Shown here one piece after another: positions 37,131 through 47,901 of a DNA stretch of 64,000 nt. Numbering within the stretch: position 1 is the first letter of the stretch; each line of letters opens with the position of its first letter. The notes under the pieces are model-generated. The model was not told where the DNA came from. It worked only from the letters and a program-made list of their open reading frames with translations, and did no database searches. Location: assembly GCF_014199985.1 (NCBI RefSeq), contig NZ_JACHOS010000011.1, forward strand, positions 1 through 64,000. The letters are read 5' to 3'. Origin of the DNA: Methylorubrum rhodesianum. Its GTDB lineage: Bacteria > Pseudomonadota > Alphaproteobacteria > Rhizobiales > Beijerinckiaceae. The position numbers and the translations under genes are program-made.

Positions 37131-38136
37131 AAAACTCGCTCCGATACGCGAACAGCCCCGGCACGCCGCCGGTCATCACGAACAGAACAGGCGCACCGCG
37201 CTCGTACAGGCCCGCCCGCACGTCGTGGAGCAGCCCCGCGAACGCCTTGCCGCTGTAGACGGGATCGAGCAGCAGCCCTTCCGTGCGCGCCATGAGCCGT
37301 ACGGCCTCGCGCATGCCCTCGGTCGGGATGCCGTAGCCGGGTCCGCGATGGGCGCCGTCGACGCGGATGGCGTCGTCGGAGAGTGTGTGGCCACCGTCGA
37401 TCAGCGCGAGTGTGTCGCGGGCTCGGGCAAGCGTCGCCGCCCGCGCCTCGGCTTCAGGAGCGAGCACCGTGTAGGACTGCGCCAAGTGCGGGTCGCGTCC
37501 GGCGGCGGCCAGCCCGGCGGCGAGGCCGGCATGGGTGCCGGAACTGCCGTTCGGCACGACAATCCGGGCGAAGCCGAGACCGAGATTGGCGGATTGCTCG
37601 AGGATCTCGGCGGCGCAGGCCGCGTAGCCGAGGCAGCCGAGCGGGCTCGACCCGCCGGATGGGAAGACGGAGACCCGCCGGCCCTCCGCCCGCAGCTCGT
37701 CCGCCCGCGCCTCGGCCAGGGCCAGCGAATCGGCCTCGCCCGGCAGCAGGTGGACGCGGGCGCCGAACAGGTCCTGCAGCAGACGGTTGCCGTTGCCGGT
37801 GTAGTCGGCATCCTCCCGCGGGACGCTGCGGGTCAGGAACAATTCGCAGGCGAGTCCCATCCGCGCGGCTGAGGCGGCGGTGAGCCGGGCGTGGTTCGAT
37901 TGCAGCGCGCCGACGGTAATCACCGTGTCGGCCCGCGCCGCCAGCGCTTGGCCGAGCAGGAATTCGAGCTTGCGCAGCTTGTTGCCGCCGAGTCCCACCG
38001 GGCCGACATCGTCGCGCTTCACGAAGAGGCGGACGCCGTTCAGCTCAGCCCCGAGATGGGTCGAGAGCCGATCGAGCGAGCGGATCGGCGTCGGCCCGTC
38101 GGTCAGCGCCACGCGGGGGAAGCGGGTGAGGTCCAT
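37099..38136 (-). CDS. D-cysteine desulfhydrase / ACC deaminase-family PLP enzyme
   Basis: A 345-residue fold-type II PLP enzyme. FVKRDDVGPVGLGGNKLRKL holds the Schiff-base Lys, TVGALQSNHARLTAASAARM the substrate loop, and VPNGSSGTHAGLAAGL the phosphate-binding segment. The combination is that of D-cysteine desulfhydrase (DcyD) and its ACC-deaminase relatives. The family normally ends near GLFAYRSEF; here about ten more residues (FSGSLSMVPP) follow, read through sequence that also encodes the end of the DUF6883 gene on the other strand, so the native C-terminus may have been altered by insertion. Confidence 0.85.
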   Translation of the reverse strand: MDLTRFPRVALTDGPTPIRSLDRLSTHLGAELNGVRLFVKRDDVGPVGLGGNKLRKLEFLLGQALAARADTVITVGALQSNHARLTAASAARMGLACELFLTRSVPREDADYTGNGNRLLQDLFGARVHLLPGEADSLALAEARADELRAEGRRVSVFPSGGSSPLGCLGYAACAAEILEQSANLGLGFARIVVPNGSSGTHAGLAAGLAAAGRDPHLAQSYTVLAPEAEARAATLARARDTLALIDGGHTLSDDAIRVDGAHRGPGYGIPTEGMREAVRLMARTEGLLLDPVYSGKAFAGLLHDVRAGLYERGAPVLFVMTGGVPGLFAYRSEFFSGSLSMVPP

Positions 38137-38154
38137 GAATCTCCCTTGCAGCCG

Positions 38155-40026
<1,872 letters not shown>

Positions 40027-40341
40027 TCCTCGACATCGTTTCGTCCCCTCCTGTGCCGCTTCTGTCTCGGCTGTCGTGTCGGTCGTGTCGCCGCCTTCAG
40101 GCCATCGCATAAGCAGAGCGCGCGTTGATTTCCAGTTCGTGCCCGCTCTGCGGACAGATCATGGCCGGCCTTCTGTGCCGCGCTTTCGCGCGCAACGGTC
40201 GATCCGCCCTCCCCTGGCGGTCTTGTCGGTTGCCCGAGGCTGAGGTATAGGCGCGCCTTCATCGGAATGCGCGCGATGTTTTGCCCCTGGCTCTTCCCCT
40301 GAGTGGCGGGGCCGGTCGGCGTGCTACCTCAGGAATTCGTC
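40027..40341. other. Divergent promoter region between ABC exporter and rpmE
   Basis: These 315 bases contain no supported gene. The right half holds the rpmE promoter (40223-40251) and an untranslated leader of about 80 bases. The left half is the leader of the ABC exporter; I see no clear promoter for it. Confidence 0.5.
40223..40251 (+). promoter_or_regulatory. Candidate sigma-70 promoter of rpmE
   Basis: TTGTCG (40223-40228) and TATAGG (40246-40251) are separated by 17 bases, each matching the consensus at four of six positions. Confidence 0.55.
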
Positions 40342-40596
40342 ATGGCAAAGAACGAGGCCGCCAAGGCCAAGGGGACCGAGCACCCCGACTACCACTTCAT
40401 CAAGGTCGTGATGACCGACGGCACCGAGTACAAGACCCGGTCGACCTACGGCAAGGAAGGCGACGTCCTCAACCTGGACATCGACCCGACCACGCACCCG
40501 GCCTGGACCGGCGGCGAGCAGAAGATGCTCGATCGCGGCGGCCGCGTCTCGCGCTTCAACAACCGCTTCGCCGGCCTCGGCTTCGGCAAGAAGTGA
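40342..40596 (+). CDS. rpmE: 50S ribosomal protein L31
   Basis: Ribosomal protein L31, 84 residues from ATG 40342, with [40 protein letters not shown] and [19 protein letters not shown]. It lacks the CxxC zinc motif seen in zinc-binding L31, so it is a zinc-independent form, as usual in alphaproteobacteria. The frame is open 13 codons upstream, but [11 protein letters not shown] is the natural start. Monocistronic with its own promoter and terminator. Confidence 0.95.
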   Translation: MAKNEAAKAKGTEHPDYHFIKVVMTDGTEYKTRSTYGKEGDVLNLDIDPTTHPAWTGGEQKMLDRGGRVSRFNNRFAGLGFGKK

Positions 40597-40631
40597 TTTC
40601 TCGGGATTTGGGCTCTGGCCCGAGTCGTTGA

Positions 40632-40657
40632 AACGGCGCCGCTTGCGGCGCCGTTTT
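40632..40657 (+). terminator. Intrinsic terminator of rpmE
   Basis: AACGGCGCC (40632-40640) pairs with GGCGCCGTT (40647-40655) around a six-base loop, followed by a short T-run. Confidence 0.82.
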
Positions 40658-40791
40658 CGTATGCGTGCGGTTCGGCGCCTCCCAGGAAGCGGGCGGGCGA
40701 ATCAAAACGGGCGCGGCCACCGCTTGATGACACGCGCCCCGTTCCGCTCCGGCCTCGACCGCCCGGGGGACTGCTTTTCAAGGCCGAAAAC

Positions 40792-41325
40792 TCACTCTCC
40801 GCCGAAGGCCGCCCGCAGGCGCCCGAACTGCGCGGTCACCGGGCTCTCCCGCGGCACCGGCACGGGACGGTCCTCGCTGATCAGCGCATCGAGGTGGAGG
40901 ATGCGCGCGTGCAGCCGCCGCGAGCGGCGCACGAGATCCTGAAGCCGGAGCGGCAAGGCGGCGAAGGTCTCGCCGGCTTCAGGGAGGGCCCGGTCCGTTT
41001 CGGCGAGCTTGACGCGGGTCTTCTCTTCCTGCGCCTGGCTCAAGGAGATCTCACCCTCGGACACCGCCCGCTGAACCAGCAGCCAGGAGGCAATCTGCAT
41101 CAGCCGGGTGGTGAGGCGCATGCTCTCGCTGGCATAGGCGAGCGTGGCATCGCGCGAGATCAGCCGCGACTCGGCCCTGCCCTCTCCGTCGAGATAGGCC
41201 GCGGTCTCCTCGACCAGCAGCATGCCGTCGCGGAACAGGGTCTTGAAGGCTTCCGACGACACGTAGGACTCGCCGAAGCTCACCCACTCGCGGTCGTCCC
41301 GGAACGTGACGTCGAACTCGGTCAT
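40792..41325 (-). CDS. rcdA: DUF1465 / RcdA-family protein (regulator of CtrA degradation)
   Basis: A 177-residue helical protein from ATG 41325 (AGGAGG about seven bases upstream). The DUF1465 core is visible: FGESYVSSEAFKTLFRDGM, LVEETAAYLDGEGR, SESMRLTTRLMQIASWLLVQ and EERTRVKLAETDRALPEAG-like sequence. In Caulobacter this family is RcdA, a ClpXP adaptor that helps degrade the cell-cycle regulator CtrA. The family call is firm; the function here is transferred from Caulobacter. A TTAACGTTAA palindrome (41443-41452) and, further up, a full CtrA box lie in the upstream region. Confidence 0.78.
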   Translation of the reverse strand: MTEFDVTFRDDREWVSFGESYVSSEAFKTLFRDGMLLVEETAAYLDGEGRAESRLISRDATLAYASESMRLTTRLMQIASWLLVQRAVSEGEISLSQAQEEKTRVKLAETDRALPEAGETFAALPLRLQDLVRRSRRLHARILHLDALISEDRPVPVPRESPVTAQFGRLRAAFGGE

Positions 41326-41512
41326 CCTGCCTCCTGTACCGCCAGCGAACCATCTGTCCCACCGTGGGACGATTTCGGTGCGAATGCAGCCAGTGGGGCA
41401 AGTGTAGCGCCGAACGCGAGCCGCGAGGGGGTTCACGTCCTTTTAACGTTAACGGCGACGGGGCGGCGGACGGCGTGACGCCGGAGCGATGCCGAGATCA
41501 GGGCTCGGCACC

Positions 41513-41542
41513 AAAAAAAGAAGCCGCTCCAGAGGAGCGGCT
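41513..41542 (-). terminator. Orphan intrinsic terminator (minus strand)
   Basis: AGCCGCTCC (41522-41530) and GGAGCGGCT (41534-41542) form a nine-pair stem with a three-base loop. On the minus strand it is followed by TCTTTTTTT (41521-41513). No protein gene ends upstream of it on that strand, which implies a short non-coding transcript. Confidence 0.88.
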
Positions 41543-41606
41543 GTCACGAGTCTTACAGGGAGGCATCAAACAGACTGGACAGAGATCCTAATTAGGATCC
41601 AGACAA
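41513..41606 (-). ncRNA. Candidate CtrA-controlled small RNA
   Basis: A minus-strand transcript of about 95 bases is proposed from the orphan terminator and the CtrA box 32 bases upstream of the predicted start. A second-half TTAACC serves as -35 with GATACA (41618-41613) 17 bases later. The 5' part contains AGATCCTAATTAGGATCT (self-complementary) bracketed by CTGGA/TCCAG, giving a stable hairpin. Start and function are inferred only. Confidence 0.38.
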
Positions 41607-41637
41607 TCTGGATGTATCTCTTTCTAAAACAGAAAGG

Positions 41638-41652
41638 TTAACGCATCGTTAA
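41638..41652 (-). promoter_or_regulatory. CtrA box
   Basis: TTAA-CGCATCG-TTAA is an exact TTAA-N7-TTAA site, the binding sequence of the alphaproteobacterial master regulator CtrA. It lies in an AT-rich patch and is placed to act as the -35 region of a minus-strand promoter. Confidence 0.75.
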
Positions 41653-41814
41653 ACGCTGCCTGAGCCTTCGAAAATGTTGCGGACGCCGGGATCAGCGGGG
41701 CGTGATCGCACGTGCCTGCGTTGCCGTGCATCGGAAACGCAGGACGATGATCGAACCGGACCGCAGCACCGTTCCAAGTCCTGCGCCGCATCGGCAGGCC
41801 GACATTGACTTGCA

Positions 41815-41843
41815 GCGCCCCCTCCTCCATAAGCCGCGCCATT
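41815..41843 (+). promoter_or_regulatory. Candidate sigma-70 promoter of rpmH
   Basis: TTGACT (41815-41820) and CATAAG (41838-41843) lie 17 bases apart, upstream of rpmH with an approximate 115-base leader. Confidence 0.55.
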
Positions 41844-41966
41844 GCGAAGCGGCGCCCTGTCCCGGGCGCCCTTCGCGTTTGCAGATCCCATTTCGAGGTT
41901 CACACACGGTCCGCGCGCTGATCGCAAGCGCCGCCGGGTCGATACCTCGACCGCCGGAGACCGACC

Positions 41967-42101
41967 ATGAAGAGAACCTACCAGCCCAGCAAGCTCGTCC
42001 GTAAGCGCCGTCACGGCTTCCGCGCCCGCATGGCGACCGCCGGCGGCCGCAAGGTCATCGCCGCCCGCCGCGCGCACGGCCGCAAGCGCCTCTCGGCCTG
42101 A
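41967..42101 (+). CDS. rpmH: 50S ribosomal protein L34
   Basis: The 44-residue L34 protein reads [20 protein letters not shown] and ends [10 protein letters not shown], matching the family throughout. It is followed by rnpA, yidC and engB, the classic rpmH-rnpA-yidC order, but without dnaA and without a yidD gene between rnpA and yidC. Confidence 0.97.
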   Translation: MKRTYQPSKLVRKRRHGFRARMATAGGRKVIAARRAHGRKRLSA

Positions 42102-42172
42102 CACAATCCGTGGCGCCGGACGCCGGCGCCGCGTCTTGCAACACGAGCCCGCAAATCGGGATCGGAGCGCCC

Positions 42173-42703
42173 GTGCCGACGATCGGACGTCTCCGGCGGC
42201 GCCCGGATTTCCTGGCAGCCGCCCAGGGCCGACGCTTCCATACGGAACGCATGAGCGCCCAGGGGCGCCTGCGCGCTCCCGACGAGACCCGCGACGGTGC
42301 GACCGCCGAGGGGCTCTTTCTCGGCTTCACCATCACCAAGCGCGTAGGGCATGCGACCGAACGCAACCGGATCCGGCGACGCCTGCGCAGCGCCGTCGCT
42401 GCCGTGGCGGCGGATGCTCCTTCGATCGGAGCGGATGTCGTGGTAATCGCCCGACGCCCTGCCCTCGATGCTCCCTTCGAGAGCCTCGTCGAGGATCTGC
42501 GCCGCGCCCTTCACTCGGTGACGCGCCCGGCCGCGCCGCGCTCCGGCGACGCCGCCCGATCGCCGTCGTCCAAGCTGCCCTCATCGCCGCCCTCGCCCCG
42601 ATCGGGACGCGGCGGCTCACGCTCCGGTCGGGGCGCGGCCTCGGGCGGCACGTCCACCTTTCCCTCCACATCGAAGGCGCCTGACGGATCGACCGATGGG
42701 TAA
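42173..42703 (+). CDS. rnpA: Ribonuclease P protein component, extended C-terminus
   Basis: RnpA is the protein cofactor of RNase P in 5' tRNA maturation. The core has [45 protein letters not shown] (RNR motif) and [13 protein letters not shown]. The GTG at 42173 is chosen for its GGAG seven bases upstream and family start; an earlier GTG (42110) would add 21 residues. After about residue 120 comes a 55-residue Ser/Arg/Gly/Pro-rich tail not seen in most RnpA. The stop overlaps the yidC start by eight bases. No yidD is present. Confidence 0.9.
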   Translation: MPTIGRLRRRPDFLAAAQGRRFHTERMSAQGRLRAPDETRDGATAEGLFLGFTITKRVGHATERNRIRRRLRSAVAAVAADAPSIGADVVVIARRPALDAPFESLVEDLRRALHSVTRPAAPRSGDAARSPSSKLPSSPPSPRSGRGGSRSGRGAASGGTSTFPSTSKAPDGSTDG

Positions 42704-44546
42704 CGACAAGACGAACATGTTCGTCGCCATCGCCTTGTCGCTGGTGGTCCTGCTTGGCTGGCATTACTTCGTCACCGGGCCGGCCAGCGAGCGGCAGCGA
42801 CAGGCGGCACAGAGCCAGACCGCACAGCAGCCCGGCGCGCCGCAGACGGCCGACGGCATCCCGGCCCCGAGTCCGCGGGAGGGCAGCCCCCACGCGCCCG
42901 TTCCCGGCACGGTGCCGGGTACCGCCGCACAGGGCCCCGTCTCGCGCGAGGACGCCCTGGCCCGCTCCGCCCGCGTCCGCCTCGACACGCCGGCGCTCTA
43001 CGGCTCGATCGCGCTCAAGGGCGCGCGCATCGACGATGTGAGCCTCAAGAACTACCACGAGACCGTGAGCGACGAGAGCCCGCGCATCGTGCTGCTCTCG
43101 CCCACCGGCAGCGCCAACCCGTACTACGCCGAGTTCGGCTGGGTCGGTGCCAATGCCGGCCCGCTGCCCAACGGCGACACGGTGTGGAAGGCCGACGGCG
43201 ACCTGCTCGCCCCCGGCAAGCCGCTGACGCTGAGCTGGGACAACGGCCAGGGCCTCGTGTTCAAGCGCATGATCGCCGTGGACGACAAGTTCATGTTCAC
43301 GGTGCGCGACGAGGTGGAGAACACCTCGGCCAACCCCGTCACGCTCTTCCCCTACAGCCTCGTCTCGCGCTGGGGTAAGCCGCACACCCAGGGCTACTAC
43401 GTGCTGCACGAGGGCCTGATCGGCGTGCTCGGCAACGACGGCCTGCAGGAATACACCTACGACAAGGTCGCCAAGGAGCCCGCCTATGGCGGTCCCGGCA
43501 CCCTGGGCAAGGCCTGGACGAACGTGACCGGCGGCTGGGTCGGCATCACCGACAAGTACTGGGCCGCCGCCGCGATCCCGGAGCAGGACAAGCCCTTCAC
43601 CGGCGCCTTCACCGAGCGCACCGACGGCGCCACCAAGGTCTACCAGACCTCCGTGCGCGGCGACGCGGTCACGGTCGCGCCGAACGCCTCCTCGGCCACC
43701 ACCCAGCGCCTGTTCGCGGGCGCCAAGGAGGTGAACCAGATCAATGCCTACGAGCGCGAGCTCGGCATCAAGCAGTTCGACCTGATGATCGACTGGGGCT
43801 GGTTCTGGTTCCTGACCAAGCCGATGTTCCGGGCGCTGGACTTCTTCTTCCATCTCGCCGGCAATTTCGGCGTCTCGATCCTGCTCGTGACGCTGATCCT
43901 GAAGATCTTCTTTCTGCCGATCGCCAACCGCTCCTACGTCTCCATGGCCAAGATGAAGGCTGTGCAGCCGGAGATGACCTCCATCCGGGAGCGCTACAAG
44001 GACGACCGGACGAAGCAGCAACAGGCGATGATGGAGCTGTACAAGAAGGAGAAGATCAATCCGGTGGCCGGCTGCTGGCCGGTGCTGATCCAGATCCCGG
44101 TCTTCTTCGCGCTGTACAAGGTCCTGTTCATCACCATCGAGATGCGGCACGCGCCGTTCTTCGGCTGGATCCAGGACCTCGCCGCGCCCGATCCGACCAG
44201 CATCGTGAACCTGTTCGGCCTGCTGCCCTTCGCCGCGCCCGACTTCATCCATCTGGGCGTGTGGCCGATCATCATGGGCATCACGATGTTCGTGCAGATG
44301 AAGATGAACCCCGCGCCGCCGGACCCGGTCCAGGCGCAGGTCTTCGCCTTCATGCCGATCGTGTTCACCTTCATGCTCGGCTCGTTCCCCGCCGGCCTCG
44401 TGATCTACTGGGCCTGGAACAACACCCTCTCGGTGATCCAGCAATACATCATCATGCGCCGCAACGGCGTGAAGGTGGAATTGTGGGACAACATCAGGGG
44501 CATGTTCAAACGCGGCGACAAGAAAGCCGCGGCCACCAAGGGCTGA
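42696..44546 (+). CDS. yidC: Membrane protein insertase YidC
   Basis: YidC inserts and folds inner-membrane proteins, alone or with Sec. The 616-residue protein starts [20 protein letters not shown] (TM1). A large periplasmic beta domain (about 60-350) follows, then the conserved membrane core with [39 protein letters not shown] and [40 protein letters not shown]. Length and motifs are typical for Gram-negatives. ATG overlaps the rnpA end. Confidence 0.96.
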   Translation: MGNDKTNMFVAIALSLVVLLGWHYFVTGPASERQRQAAQSQTAQQPGAPQTADGIPAPSPREGSPHAPVPGTVPGTAAQGPVSREDALARSARVRLDTPALYGSIALKGARIDDVSLKNYHETVSDESPRIVLLSPTGSANPYYAEFGWVGANAGPLPNGDTVWKADGDLLAPGKPLTLSWDNGQGLVFKRMIAVDDKFMFTVRDEVENTSANPVTLFPYSLVSRWGKPHTQGYYVLHEGLIGVLGNDGLQEYTYDKVAKEPAYGGPGTLGKAWTNVTGGWVGITDKYWAAAAIPEQDKPFTGAFTERTDGATKVYQTSVRGDAVTVAPNASSATTQRLFAGAKEVNQINAYERELGIKQFDLMIDWGWFWFLTKPMFRALDFFFHLAGNFGVSILLVTLILKIFFLPIANRSYVSMAKMKAVQPEMTSIRERYKDDRTKQQQAMMELYKKEKINPVAGCWPVLIQIPVFFALYKVLFITIEMRHAPFFGWIQDLAAPDPTSIVNLFGLLPFAAPDFIHLGVWPIIMGITMFVQMKMNPAPPDPVQAQVFAFMPIVFTFMLGSFPAGLVIYWAWNNTLSVIQQYIIMRRNGVKVELWDNIRGMFKRGDKKAAATKG

Positions 44547-44570
44547 CCGCGACAGCCCTCTCTCCACCCC

Positions 44571-44598
44571 GCGGATCCCGGCCCTGTCCGGGATCCGC
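44571..44598 (+). terminator. Hairpin between yidC and engB
   Basis: GCGGATCCCGG (44571-44581) pairs perfectly with CCGGGATCCGC (44588-44598) around a six-base loop. No T-run follows, so it may act as an attenuator or processing site. Confidence 0.45.
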
Positions 44599-44668
44599 TG
44601 CGTTCCGGCCCGGGCCGAGCCCGCCCGGCTTCATCGGGACGGCGTCGGCGGGTAAAGCGATATCCGTG

Positions 44669-45328
44669 ATGACCGAAGCCGCCACCGACGCTCCCTCCCC
44701 CGGACTGCTGGAAGCCGGCCGCCTGCTGTTTGCGGGCGAGGCCGAGTTCACCGCCGCCGCGCCGGCGCTCGGCGCCCTGCCGCCGATGGAGGGCGTGGAG
44801 ATCGCCTTCGCCGGGCGCTCGAACGTCGGCAAGTCGAGCCTCGTCAACGCGCTGACCGGGCGCAACACCCTGGCGCGCACCTCGCACACGCCGGGCCGCA
44901 CCCAGCAGCTCAACTTCTTCCGCATCGGCGGGCGCCTGATGCTCGTCGACATGCCGGGCTACGGCTACGCTGCGGTCGAGAAGGCCAAGGTCGAAGCCTG
45001 GACCCAGCTGATCCACGCCTACCTCAAGGGCCGCTCGAACCTCGCGCGGGTCTATGTGCTGATCGATTCCCGGCACGGTCTGAAGTCGATCGACACCGAC
45101 CTGCTCGACGGGCTCGACAAGGCGGCCGTGTCCTACCAGATCGTGCTGACCAAGGGCGACGCCCTCAAGAAGTCCGAGATCGAGCGGCGCATCGCGGGCA
45201 TCCAGGCGGCCCTCGCCAAGCGCCCGGCGGCCTATCCGGAGGTGCTGCTGACCTCGAGCCGCGACGATCGCGGCGTGGCGGAGCTGCGCGCCAGCATCGC
45301 CCGGTTGCTACAGGAGCGCGGCGCGTGA
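44669..45328 (+). CDS. engB: Ribosome biogenesis GTPase YihA/EngB
   Basis: A 219-residue EngB-type GTPase needed for 50S subunit assembly. [18 protein letters not shown] is the G1 P-loop; [14 protein letters not shown] the G2 region; [10 protein letters not shown] the G3 motif; [10 protein letters not shown] the G4 motif (TKGD). ATG 44669 is chosen because similarity begins near [15 protein letters not shown]. It follows yidC and overlaps the next gene by four bases (GTGA). Confidence 0.95.
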   Translation: MTEAATDAPSPGLLEAGRLLFAGEAEFTAAAPALGALPPMEGVEIAFAGRSNVGKSSLVNALTGRNTLARTSHTPGRTQQLNFFRIGGRLMLVDMPGYGYAAVEKAKVEAWTQLIHAYLKGRSNLARVYVLIDSRHGLKSIDTDLLDGLDKAAVSYQIVLTKGDALKKSEIERRIAGIQAALAKRPAAYPEVLLTSSRDDRGVAELRASIARLLQERGA

Positions 45329-45696
45329 CCGGCCTCGACCGCGTTCTCGCTGCGCTCGCAGCCCTGGCCGGCGGCCTCGGCGTGGCAGCCAGCGCCGCGG
45401 CCGCCCATACCAGCGGCGGCGAGACCCTGAAGACCGCGGCCCAGTTCCTGCTGTTCCACGCGCCGGCCGTGCTTGCGCTCACGGGCCTCGCCGCAGCGGG
45501 CCCGATCCGCGCCGGCCTGGCCCGCCTCGCGGCCGCCGCGCTGCTGATCGGCCTCGCGCTGTTCTCGGGCGATCTCGCCCTGCGGGCATTGGCCGGGACG
45601 CCGCTGTTTCCCATGGCGGCGCCGAGCGGCGGCGTGGTGCTGATGGCCGGCTGGCTCCTCGCGGCCGTCGCTGTGCTGGTGCCCGCACGGCGCTGA
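45325..45696 (+). CDS. DUF423 family membrane protein
   Basis: A 123-residue protein with four hydrophobic helices, starting GTG in a GTGA overlap with eng[37 protein letters not shown] and [13 protein letters not shown] resemble the DUF423 family (YgdD-like), with a conserved Phe-His/Ser-Gly-Asp pattern. Function unknown; translational coupling with engB. Confidence 0.8.
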   Translation: MTGLDRVLAALAALAGGLGVAASAAAAHTSGGETLKTAAQFLLFHAPAVLALTGLAAAGPIRAGLARLAAAALLIGLALFSGDLALRALAGTPLFPMAAPSGGVVLMAGWLLAAVAVLVPARR

Positions 45697-45723
45697 GACG
45701 GGCCACGGGCGAGGGAGGATCGC

Positions 45724-46311
45724 GTGCTGAGACGCTGGCTCGTGCTCGCCATCAGCCTCGCGGCGCTTCCGCTCCAGGCCGCAGAGATCGAGGAGAACGA
45801 ACCCCTCGTCATGCGGCTGATCTTCGAGGATTGCCTCGGCTACATCCGCCACGGCCGCACGCCGTTCGAGGGGCTCGCCACCCGGCCCGCGTCCCGGGAG
45901 GCGATCGCGGAGCTCCCATCCCGCGCGCCGGACCGGGAGAAGGCGGTCGAGCTCCTGTCGCCGCGCTACGTCGCCGCCTGGGGCCGCGACGGCCAGACGC
46001 GGCACTGCCTGATCCGGACCGTGTGGTGGGCGGAGCGGGACCGGCTTCCCGCTCGCCTCGGCGTGCGGGCGACGGGTTTCCTCTCGCGCGTCACCGAGAG
46101 GGCGCGCACCGCGGGCTTCAAGGAAGCCTTCCCAGCGGACACCTTCTCCTCGCTCGCCACGAGCCACTGGTCGGAGAAGAGCACCGGCCATGACAGCGGC
46201 CCGCTGCGGCCCGTCAGCTTCACGATCCTCGCCACCGGCGGCGACGAGGCCCGCGGCCTCCTGGATGCCGGTCTCATCGTGATGGGCGGCCCGCCGCAGG
46301 GCCGCCCCTGA
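45724..46311 (+). CDS. Secreted hypothetical protein
   Basis: A 195-residue protein beginning (GTG 45724) with a signal peptide, MLRRWLVLAISLAALPLQAA. The mature part has FEDCLGYIRHGRTPFEGL, RDGQTRHCLIRTVWWAE (two cysteines probably bridged) and ending LLDAGLIVMGGPPQG. I do not recognise a family. Same strand as engB/DUF423, 27 bases after the latter. Confidence 0.68.
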   Translation: MLRRWLVLAISLAALPLQAAEIEENEPLVMRLIFEDCLGYIRHGRTPFEGLATRPASREAIAELPSRAPDREKAVELLSPRYVAAWGRDGQTRHCLIRTVWWAERDRLPARLGVRATGFLSRVTERARTAGFKEAFPADTFSSLATSHWSEKSTGHDSGPLRPVSFTILATGGDEARGLLDAGLIVMGGPPQGRP

Positions 46312-46318
46312 CCGTGCC

Positions 46319-47758
46319 TCAGCCCGGCATCACCGGCGGGTGATATTCCAGCGTGAAGGCGAGCGCCCAGAGCAGGAACAGCACCAGCGGCAGGTGGACG
46401 ATGAGCTGCAGGAAGCTGAAGCCGACGATGTCGCGGGCCTTCAACCCCAGGATGCCGAGCAGCGGCAGCATGAAGAACGGGTTGATCAGGTTGGGCAGGG
46501 CCTCGGCCGCGTTGTAGACCTGCACCGCCCAGCCGAGATGCACCTTCAGCTCATTGGCCGCCTGCATCACGTAGGGCGCCTCCAGCAGCCACTTGCCGCC
46601 GCCCGAGGGGATGAAGAAGCCGAGCAGCGCCGAGTAGACGCCCATCGCCAGAGGGAAGCTTCCCTGTGTGTTCAGGGCCACGAAGGCGTGGGCGATCACG
46701 TCCGAGAGGCTGTGCCCGGCGGCGTTCTTGGCGCCCGTCAGGATCGCGGCGATGGCGGCGTAGAACGGAAACTGGATCAGGATACCGGCGGTGGCGGGCA
46801 CCGCCTTGGCGAGCGAGGCCAGGAAGCGCTTCGGCCGCCAGTGGAGGACGAGGCCCGCCATCAGGAACAGGAAGTTGTAGGTGTTGAGGTTGGAGATCGC
46901 GATCATCCAGTCCTGGCGCGCGAATTCCTGGATCAGCCAACCGGCCGCCAGCAGGCCGATCAGCACCGTCAGGACGGGCGCGTGTTCGAGCCACTCGCCG
47001 GGCTGCTTCGGCGGGGGCAGGCTCGCCTCCTCCTTCGACACGTCGACGCCGAGATCCTGGGCCGTCATCGCGGTGTCGCGCCCCGGTGCGGAAGCGACCG
47101 CGATCACCGCCGAGATCACCACGAGGATCACGGTGATCAGGATCGACTGCCACAGGAAGATCGTTTCGCTGAACGGGATCACGCCAGTGATCGGCAGCAG
47201 GCCCGGCGGCAGGCTCTTCGGATTGGCCTGGAGCTGCGCGGCGGAGGAGGACAGGCCCATCGCCCAGGTGGCGCCGAGGCCGAGATAGGCGGCGGCGCCG
47301 GCCGCACGATAATCCATCCGCAAGTCGGTGCGGCGGGCGAGCGCCCGGGCGAGCAGGCCGCCGAAGATCAGGCTGAGCCCCCAGCTCAGGAGCGAGGAGA
47401 GCATCGTGGCCAGCGCCACGTAGCCGATGGCGCCGCGCCCGGTCTTGGGCACCAGCGCCATCCGCTCGATCAGCGCCTGGACCGGTGCGGAGGTCGCCAC
47501 CACGTAGCCGCCGATGGTGACGAAGACCATCTGCATGGTGAAGGGGATCAGGCTCCAGAAGCCGTCGCCGAAGCTCTTGGTCACCGCCTGGACCGGCGCG
47601 CCGTTGATGAGGGCGGCGCCGGCCACGATGACGACGGCGATGGCCACGAACACGAAGGCGTCCGGAAACCACTTCTCGGCCCAATCGGTGAAGCGCAGGG
47701 CGAGGCGGGCCATCGCCCTCTCCTCGGTCCGGTCGCGGGGCTTTGCGGGCGCATCCAT
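46319..47758 (-). CDS. atoE: Short-chain fatty acid transporter (AtoE family)
   Basis: A 479-residue membrane protein with about eleven to twelve helices. MARLALRFTDWAEKWFPDAF, SYLGLGATWAMGLSSSAAQL-like sequence, NLNTYNFLFLMAGLVLHW and FFIPSGGGKWLLEAPYVMQA are signature segments of the AtoE/TIGR00366 family that takes up acetoacetate or short-chain fatty acids. ATG 47758 has CAGGAGA upstream; 25 further in-frame codons upstream are discounted. Substrate is inferred from the family. Confidence 0.88.
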   Translation of the reverse strand: MDAPAKPRDRTEERAMARLALRFTDWAEKWFPDAFVFVAIAVVIVAGAALINGAPVQAVTKSFGDGFWSLIPFTMQMVFVTIGGYVVATSAPVQALIERMALVPKTGRGAIGYVALATMLSSLLSWGLSLIFGGLLARALARRTDLRMDYRAAGAAAYLGLGATWAMGLSSSAAQLQANPKSLPPGLLPITGVIPFSETIFLWQSILITVILVVISAVIAVASAPGRDTAMTAQDLGVDVSKEEASLPPPKQPGEWLEHAPVLTVLIGLLAAGWLIQEFARQDWMIAISNLNTYNFLFLMAGLVLHWRPKRFLASLAKAVPATAGILIQFPFYAAIAAILTGAKNAAGHSLSDVIAHAFVALNTQGSFPLAMGVYSALLGFFIPSGGGKWLLEAPYVMQAANELKVHLGWAVQVYNAAEALPNLINPFFMLPLLGILGLKARDIVGFSFLQLIVHLPLVLFLLWALAFTLEYHPPVMPG

Positions 47759-47901
47759 GGACGTCGTCTCCTGATCCGCAGCGCCAGCGGCCGCGGTTAT
47801 CCCCGTTAGACGGGGAGCCGCGGCCGGGTTCAAGCGGGTCCCGTTACGAAACCTCAGCGCTCACAGAAATCGAGATCGTCCTCCCTCGCGGCATCGGCAC
47901 C

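Larger units (their letters stand above)
41326..41966. other. Intergenic control region between rcdA and rpmH
   Basis: This 641-base stretch has no supported protein gene. From left to right it holds the rcdA leader with palindrome TTAACGTTAA (41443-41452), a minus-strand terminator (41513-41542), a hairpin-rich segment, a perfect CtrA box (41638-41652), and the rpmH promoter (41815-41843) with a leader of about 115 bases. Bases 41561-41660 are only 41% GC by count, strikingly low here. Confidence 0.75.

Noticed and set aside
41497..41566. A 22-codon peptide on the minus strand within the candidate sRNA
   Set aside because: ATG 41566 has no Shine-Dalgarno and the frame runs straight through the terminator stem and T-run, so it is more likely accidental.
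41561..41660. Replication origin in the AT-rich patch near rpmH
   Set aside because: No DnaA boxes (TTATCCACA-like) or dnaA gene are seen; alphaproteobacterial origins usually lie elsewhere (near hemE).
42333..44567. 744-codon minus-strand open frame opposite yidC
   Set aside because: YidC on the plus strand accounts for the region; the antisense frame has no recognisable domain.
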